Below, piece after piece: positions 62,201 to 64,000 of a stretch of DNA of 64,000 bases; position 1 is the stretch's first letter, and each line of letters begins with the position of its first letter. Source of the stretch: Siderastrea radians (lineage: Eukaryota > Cnidaria > Anthozoa > Scleractinia > Rhizangiidae); the NCBI GenBank assembly GCA_964017195.1, contig OZ024891.1, positions 5,451,494-5,515,493 on the forward strand. The letters are read 5' to 3'. The notes beneath the pieces were generated by a model. That model searched no databases. It saw nothing but the letters and a program-made list of their open reading frames with translations, and was not told the origin of the DNA. Made by a program: the position numbers and the translations under genes.

Positions 62201-63322
62201 ATCTGCTAAAAGTCCATTGGATGTACTCTGGAATAGGGTATTTACCACATTTTGTATTGGGTATTTACCAGATTTTTTGTTGATTAGAGTCGGATGAAAA
62301 TCGTGGGCATAGTAACTACACCATCAAGCCACATGCACCAAAACCCAACTCAGTGCGCCTGCTTGCAAGACGGCAAATCAAAGCAACTGTTTCCATGGTC
62401 TTGTGTTAAACTTCACCAATAAATGAATGCAATACCTTTCATGGATATAATTATTTCTAAACAATTGCCTGACTACTGTCTACCATTTTTAACCTAGGAA
62501 AGTTTTTTGGCCAAGAGGAATAGCCACTTATAAAGGTAGAATTGGGCGAAATAGCCTTTTTTCAAGCAGAATGTGAACCAGCCTAATGAGAGGCAATATA
62601 ACACATGTATTCATTCTTTTAAGTCTTACATTTATTTTCTACTTCATAATATGCAAAATCTTTTCAGTTTTAATTCTAGGAAAGATCACACAGTCTGAGA
62701 AAATGGAAAAACCTCGATCCATATTTTGGAAGCCAGAAAAATTAAGGTAAATAGTTTGAAAGAGAAAGGTAAATAATTTTATTGGATTTGATCGCCAGGG
62801 TACACGTAGGTTGCATGGCAAATAATTTCAAAATTTTTCAATTCAAAAATTAATATCAAATATCATGTCCCTATCTGCACAAATTTATGGCGTTCTCAGT
62901 CCCCAAGTTTATTATTAATAGGTGCACAGTGGCCACACTTCTTCATATAAACAGTAAGCTAAGCTAAGCTTTATCCAGCTGATGTCCACTCTATCAGCTA
63001 CACAAATGTGAAGGAATGTAAATAAGCGCTTAGAAGAAATTATTGACGCTAATTACCTGTGGCCATTTAGGGCTGCATAATGAAGTGGAGTGTTCCCAAG
63101 CTCGTCTTGATAATTAGGGTTTACAGTCCTACTAATAAAACTGCAAAAACACGGTTCATATTATCGTGTGTCAAATCAAACGAGCAGCTCGCTCACACAT
63201 TTCCTGCATGCAATCACACACCTATGAATTCCAGACCTTCTCGTCTTGTGTCCGAGAATCTTCTCAATGTGTGCGACATTTCCACTCTTCGCAGCTTGCA
63301 GAAGATCTTGCTCTTTCCCCAT
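32636..63322 (-). CDS. ANKS1: ANKS1/Odin-like adaptor: ankyrin repeats, Tyr-rich linker, two SAM domains, PTB domain
   Basis: About 30 coding exons on the minus strand (5'->3'): 63222-63322, 63057-63131, 61663-61721, 60590-60687, 59986-60060, 59614-59694, 58818-58964, 58160-58235, 57524-57625, 53006-53061, 51109-51193, 50649-50725, 50231-50267, 45574-45948, 44219-44365, 43219-43622, 41649-42071, 39740-40801, 39148-39220, 38807-38904, 38637-38698, 37921-38110, 36498-36587, 36197-36358, 35156-35248, 34304-34375, 34131-34217, 33553-33690, 33122-33166 and 32636-32686. Phases agree at every join, giving about 1,546-1,550 residues; vertebrate ANKS1A/B have about 1,130-1,250. The start MGKEQDLLQAAKSG matches the family N-terminus. 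Order: ankyrin (1-270), linker (272-1160), SAM pair (~1185-1331), PTB (~1395-end). ANKS1 proteins couple EGF and Eph receptor tyrosine kinases to trafficking and signalling. The join between the last two exons is unsure: four residues seem missing, and a 12-base micro-exon at 32910-32921 is one option. Confidence 0.92.
36795..37152. mobile_element. Long foldback MITE in an ANKS1-like intron
   Basis: Arms of about 160 bases mirror each other; words such as AATTTTTATGACGTCAAATG, CGCCGCCATTTTGAATTTTT and AAATTGTTGGAAATA appear in both orientations. Confidence 0.7.
37741..37888. mobile_element. Small MITE next to the SAM-2 exon
   Basis: TAGCCTGCCTAGCTGCCGGT...GGGGAGCGCGCGCGAA on the left is mirrored at the right end. 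It lies about 30 bases from the splice donor of exon 37921-38110. Confidence 0.65.
39525..39572. repeat. 48-bp near-perfect palindrome
   Basis: ACGCGTCTTACGCCATGCAC GTGC and its mirror differ at one position in 24. The centre is GCACGTGC repeated twice. A perfect 14-base palindrome (ATTGCTCGAGCAAT) sits just before it at 39506-39519. Both are in an ANKS1-like intron. Confidence 0.85.
42500..42815 (-). mobile_element. tRNA-derived SINE-like element (minus strand)
   Basis: On the minus strand the head carries tRNA promoter-like boxes (GCGGTGGTGAAGTGGATAGC and GGTGGTTCGACGCC). The body GGATGGGATGGTAGTCCATC is repeated in part near 51955-52000 and 56500-56590. It lies in the intron after exon 16 of the ANKS1-like gene. 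Confidence 0.6.
42952..43159. mobile_element. piggyBac-like MITE, copy 2
   Basis: CCCTTTAAGCCCCAATA terminus and a mirrored CTTAAATGG end, flanked by TTAA at 42948-42951 and 43160-43163. It is inverted relative to copies 1 and 4. Confidence 0.75.
43740..43985. repeat. Diverged 106-bp satellite units
   Basis: Decayed copies of the family at 8831-9064 (TTTCCTGTGGTGCTATTTAT, TGAGTCCATGGATGAAATCC). Confidence 0.6.
43990..44193. mobile_element. piggyBac-like MITE, copy 3
   Basis: CCTTTTAAACCC...GGGCTTAAAGGG termini with the shared interior. The left flank is TTAA (43986-43989); the right flank has decayed to TCAA. Confidence 0.7.
44430..44885. repeat. 106-bp satellite array, about four units
   Basis: GATCATTCAAATGAAAGCTA recurs near 44606, 44712 and 44818, at a period of 106. 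Units are nearly identical (GCTGTTTATTATGCTGCACA). The array ends where the TTAA element at 44899 begins. Confidence 0.85.
44899..45505. mobile_element. TTAA-flanked TIR element, ~0.6 kb
   Basis: GGAGGCTCGAAAGGGTTTTT on the left and mirrored GGTGTCCAGAAAGGGTTTTT on the right, with TTAA on both sides (44895-44898 and 45506-45509). No transposase frame is seen. Confidence 0.7.
46218..46547 (+). mobile_element. tRNA-derived SINE-like insertion with ~75-bp direct end repeats
   Basis: AAACTATA is duplicated on both sides (46210-46217 and 46548-46555). Both ends carry ACTGCGAGGATCTTC...TTCATTCCGCAGTTCAAATA in direct orientation, with a tRNA-like unit between them. Confidence 0.7.
46350..46420 (+). 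ncRNA. tRNA-like unit (SINE head)
   Basis: 71 bases fold as a tRNA cloverleaf on paper: acceptor GGCTTG/CAAGCC, A-box TAGCTCAATTGG, B-box GGTTTGAATCC, anticodon arm CTGCA-CCGGTAT-CGCAG. The T-arm pairs poorly, the anticodon-loop position 33 is C, and a TTTTTTT terminator follows shortly. It is more likely a repeat-borne relic than a working tRNA gene. Confidence 0.55.
49128..49150. repeat. (AC)n microsatellite
   Basis: An uninterrupted AC run of about eleven units. Confidence 0.9.
49555..49852 (+). mobile_element. Second tRNA-derived SINE-like copy with direct end repeats
   Basis: GGTTTCTTTCTTTTCAACTG...ACCTTCACTGCGAT at 49555-49611 is repeated in the same orientation at 49796-49852, around a tRNA-like unit. 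The layout matches 46218-46547. Confidence 0.65.
49718..49783 (+). ncRNA. tRNA-like unit lacking most of the anticodon loop
   Basis: Acceptor GGCTTGA/TCAAGCC, perfect A-box TAGCTCAGTTGG and B-box GGTTCGATTCT. Compared with 46350-46420, about seven bases of the anticodon loop are missing (CTGCACCGCAG), so it cannot decode. A TTTTTT run follows. Confidence 0.6.
50311..50500 (+). mobile_element. tRNA-derived SINE-like element, family 2, copy 1
   Basis: GATGGCACAGGTGGTGAGAG and AGGTCCGAATCCC are A- and B-box-like. The body TTTTTCTCTGCATTCTCCAG / CCTCCACAAAAACCA recurs at 61.9-62.0 kb. Confidence 0.6.
51724..51925. mobile_element. piggyBac-like MITE, copy 4
   Basis: CCCTTTAAGCTCCAATA...TTGGGGCTTAAAGGG, flanked by TTAA at 51720-51723 and 51926-51929. 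The interior is close to copy 1. Confidence 0.8.
51940..52070. mobile_element. Fragment of the SINE body seen at 42500-42815
   Basis: TTTCTGTAGCATGAAGAAAC, CCCCCTAGATGGGATG and GCAGGGTATCCCC match the minus-strand element at 42.6 kb. Confidence 0.5.
52506..52800. mobile_element. hAT-like MITE
   Basis: CAGGGTTCACACCC on the left; the right end is the loose inverse CAGGTTATGTGCTGG. TTCCAGGATTTTCCAGG words are mirrored near the right end. Confidence 0.55.
53829..54173 (+). pseudogene. 114-codon frame in the left arm of the palindromic element
   Basis: Starts MPFKNVTFYFRSCQKPRKGR and contains an acidic SNLGSDLELLESIECES region. It is nearly identical to the minus-strand frame at 55798-56142, so the copies are the two arms of one element. 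I recognise no domain in this part. It is probably the N-terminal portion of the same transposon-borne protein as the Cys-rich piece downstream. Confidence 0.5.
54420..54825 (+). pseudogene. Degenerate P2X7-like C-terminal domain, left arm
   Basis: The frame from 54420 reads CRCGNCALNHLQNAVDCLCF KEI and stops at 54569. A second frame (54562-54825) continues with RKYRSIDWFGREVRNSLRSC. The C-x-C-x2-C start and the later FG...SC motif resemble the cysteine-rich cytosolic domain of P2X7 receptors (human WCQCGSC... and ...WRFGSQ...LPSC, recalled), which in invertebrates also occurs in repetitive-element proteins. The frame break and early stop show it is not intact. Confidence 0.5.
55154..55384 (-). 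pseudogene. Degenerate P2X7-like fragment, right arm
   Basis: The minus-strand frame includes TCRCSNCALNHLQRSSEMC, the mirror copy of the left-arm motif with one Gly replaced by Ser, and runs into different sequence after a small internal rearrangement. Confidence 0.45.
55798..56142 (-). pseudogene. 114-codon frame in the right arm of the palindromic element
   Basis: The mirror copy of 53829-54173 (MPFKNVKFYFRSCQKPRKGR), with a few substitutions. The frame is open, which suggests recent arm homogenisation or recent duplication. Confidence 0.5.
56812..57110. mobile_element. Foldback MITE with ~85-bp arms
   Basis: AACAAGTAAAAACTAA, TTAAGTTCCAA, CGCCATTATCAAGGAATGAT and TTTGATGAA appear on the left and mirrored on the right. 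Confidence 0.75.
57993..58068. repeat. Two-copy tandem duplication (~38 bp)
   Basis: CAGAGGTAATTTATGTTCCT and TACCTCAAAGATCATA occur twice in a row between exons 8 and 9 of the ANKS1-like gene. Confidence 0.85.
58345..58775. mobile_element. G-rich dispersed element, related to 29104-29524
   Basis: A poly-G run, then ACAGGGAGGCTCTGCC, CAAAATCAGCTGCATAG and TGGTGCAATTTCAC-type words and mirrored GAGCCTCCCTGTATA at the right end. It lies between exons 7 and 8. Confidence 0.6.
60695..60738. repeat. (AAT)n microsatellite
   Basis: An AAT run with few interruptions, just 5' (gene sense) of exon 4 of the ANKS1-like gene, starting 8 bases from its splice acceptor. Confidence 0.85.
61851..62060 (+). 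mobile_element. tRNA-derived SINE-like element, family 2, copy 2
   Basis: GATGGCACAGTGGTGAGAGC (A-box-like) and a perfect B-box GGTTCGATTCC at 61908-61918, followed by the body TTTTTCTCCCTCTACAAAAA shared with 50311-50500. An A/T-rich tail follows. Confidence 0.65.
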
Positions 63323-63850
63323 GTTACCTGGGTGAGTGAAAAAATGCGTGCCTTCATTCACAAATCAATCACTAAAAATCGTACATAAACTATGTCAGGC
63401 TCAGCGGCCATTTTGTTTCGGGTTTCGACAAGTTGGTCTCGCACCAGTCTCTAATCGTTTGATCGCTATCGCTCCTATTTCCGGCCGACACACTCACCGA
63501 GAATTTTCTGCACTTTTACGGTCAATGGACAAATCTGAAAATATTGTCGTCCATATAGCTGGAGCCGCTAAACTTTTTTCTGATAGATTTTGCCAGCATT
63601 CTGGTTAATTTTGTTTAACGTCAATAGAAGCTTTGTTGTGGGGAACTTTCGAGATAACCAGTTATCTCGAAAGTTATGCTTGACCTCTAAGCAGAAATGT
63701 AACCCAGGAAGTGGCTAATGTTTTCAGGCAGAAGTCAAGCATAACCAAAGATAGGAATGACACCAATTGGCACATGTTTCTCTTCAACATCCATTTCCCG
63801 ATGATTTTGGACATTAAATGGATCGGTCTTAGACGTTACATGAATAAATT
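63323..63850. other. Upstream flank of the ANKS1-like gene
   Basis: No gene is certain. GCGGCCATTTTGTTTCGGG (63399-63417) is YY1-like (GCCATTTT) and may belong to the promoter. A plus-strand frame at 63518-63608 (MDKSENIVVHIAGAAKL) has no recognised domain. Confidence 0.35.
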
Positions 63851-63853
63851 AAA

Positions 63854-63930
<77 letters not shown>
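63854..63930. repeat. (GATT)n microsatellite
   Basis: About nineteen tandem GATT units. Shorter runs of the inverse (AATC) occur at about 42168-42190 and 42878-42904. Confidence 0.95.
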
Positions 63931-63931
<1 letters not shown>

Positions 63932-64000
63932 CTGATGGAACTCTAAGACAGCTGCTCACTGCACACTTCCCAACATAGCTAGGTTTAAGAAGTTATGAAT

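Larger units (their letters stand above)
57524..63322 (-). other. ANKS1: Ankyrin-repeat block of the ANKS1-like gene (exons 1-9)
   Basis: Nine exons encode residues 1 to about 271 with six to seven ankyrin repeats. Visible repeat cores are NTPLHYAALNGH, NYPLHLAAWSGH, DTALHSAAQFGH, ESPLDLAAQYGR, HTPLHLAAKNGH and GTALHEAALFGK, followed by a last degenerate one (KTVLDLLASH). The spacing and the insert TGPSRANVNEQ follow the vertebrate ANKS1 pattern, where the matching insert is GPSHTRVNEQ. Ankyrin repeats are protein-binding surfaces, so this region should hold partners rather than catalyse anything. Exon 4 (60590-60687) ends in a GC donor (CAG|GCAAGT), making a GC-AG intron. The other donors in the block are GT. 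Confidence 0.93.

Noticed and set aside
63336..63608. Divergent plus-strand gene starting opposite ANKS1
   Set aside because: A frame with MDKSENIVVHIAGAAKL could be a first exon ending at a GT, but nothing further supports it and the window ends before a second exon could be tested.

Overview
The window is intron-rich eukaryotic DNA with short coding exons, conserved GT-AG introns and very dense small DNA transposons, SINE-like units and satellites. The protein set (calumenin/reticulocalbin, TSSK-type kinase, ANKS1/Odin-type adaptor) is animal. The repeat styles (CAGGG-type, TTAA-flanked and G-rich terminal-inverted-repeat elements, and tRNA-derived repeats with a TTTTTTCAGG tail) are of the sort I associate with anthozoan cnidarians, probably a stony coral. 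That placement is inference; I could not run a search. No bacterial or viral gene organisation is present.

Four protein-coding genes are supported, all on the minus strand. From right to left they are: (i) a ~30-exon ANKS1/Odin-like adaptor (63.3 to 32.6 kb) with ankyrin repeats, a very long tyrosine- and proline-rich linker, two SAM domains and a C-terminal PTB domain; (ii) a two-exon testis-specific serine kinase (TSSK)-like gene (30.3 to 28.1 kb); (iii) calumenin-like gene B (19.4 to 13.9 kb); (iv) calumenin-like gene A (10.7 to 2.2 kb). B and A are a tandem duplicate pair. Each has six exons with the same phases, each encodes 336 residues by my splice model, and both end in HDEF. They also share short promoter blocks at nearly equal distances from the ATG.

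Most of the rest is mobile or repetitive. Notable pieces are a 2.8-kb TIR element with an internal minisatellite in intron 3 of calumenin A (TTA target duplication); a hAT-like element that landed on a splice donor of calumenin B and rebuilt it through its 8-bp target duplication; a 5.2-kb palindromic TIR element (19.8 to 25.0 kb) filled with oppositely oriented 180-bp satellites bearing many GTCACGTGAC motifs; three long TTAA-flanked TIR elements in the ANKS1-like introns, one carrying P2X7-like fragments in both arms; four copies of a piggyBac-like TTAA|CCCTTTAA MITE; a hAT-like element nested in a Harbinger-like MITE; and tRNA-derived SINE-like units.

The genes have no operon logic. The calumenin pair would act in the ER lumen (calcium binding). 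The ANKS1-like protein would act under the membrane downstream of tyrosine kinases. The TSSK is probably a germline/sperm kinase. All exon models come from reading splice sites and reading-frame phase by eye and should be confirmed with transcripts.
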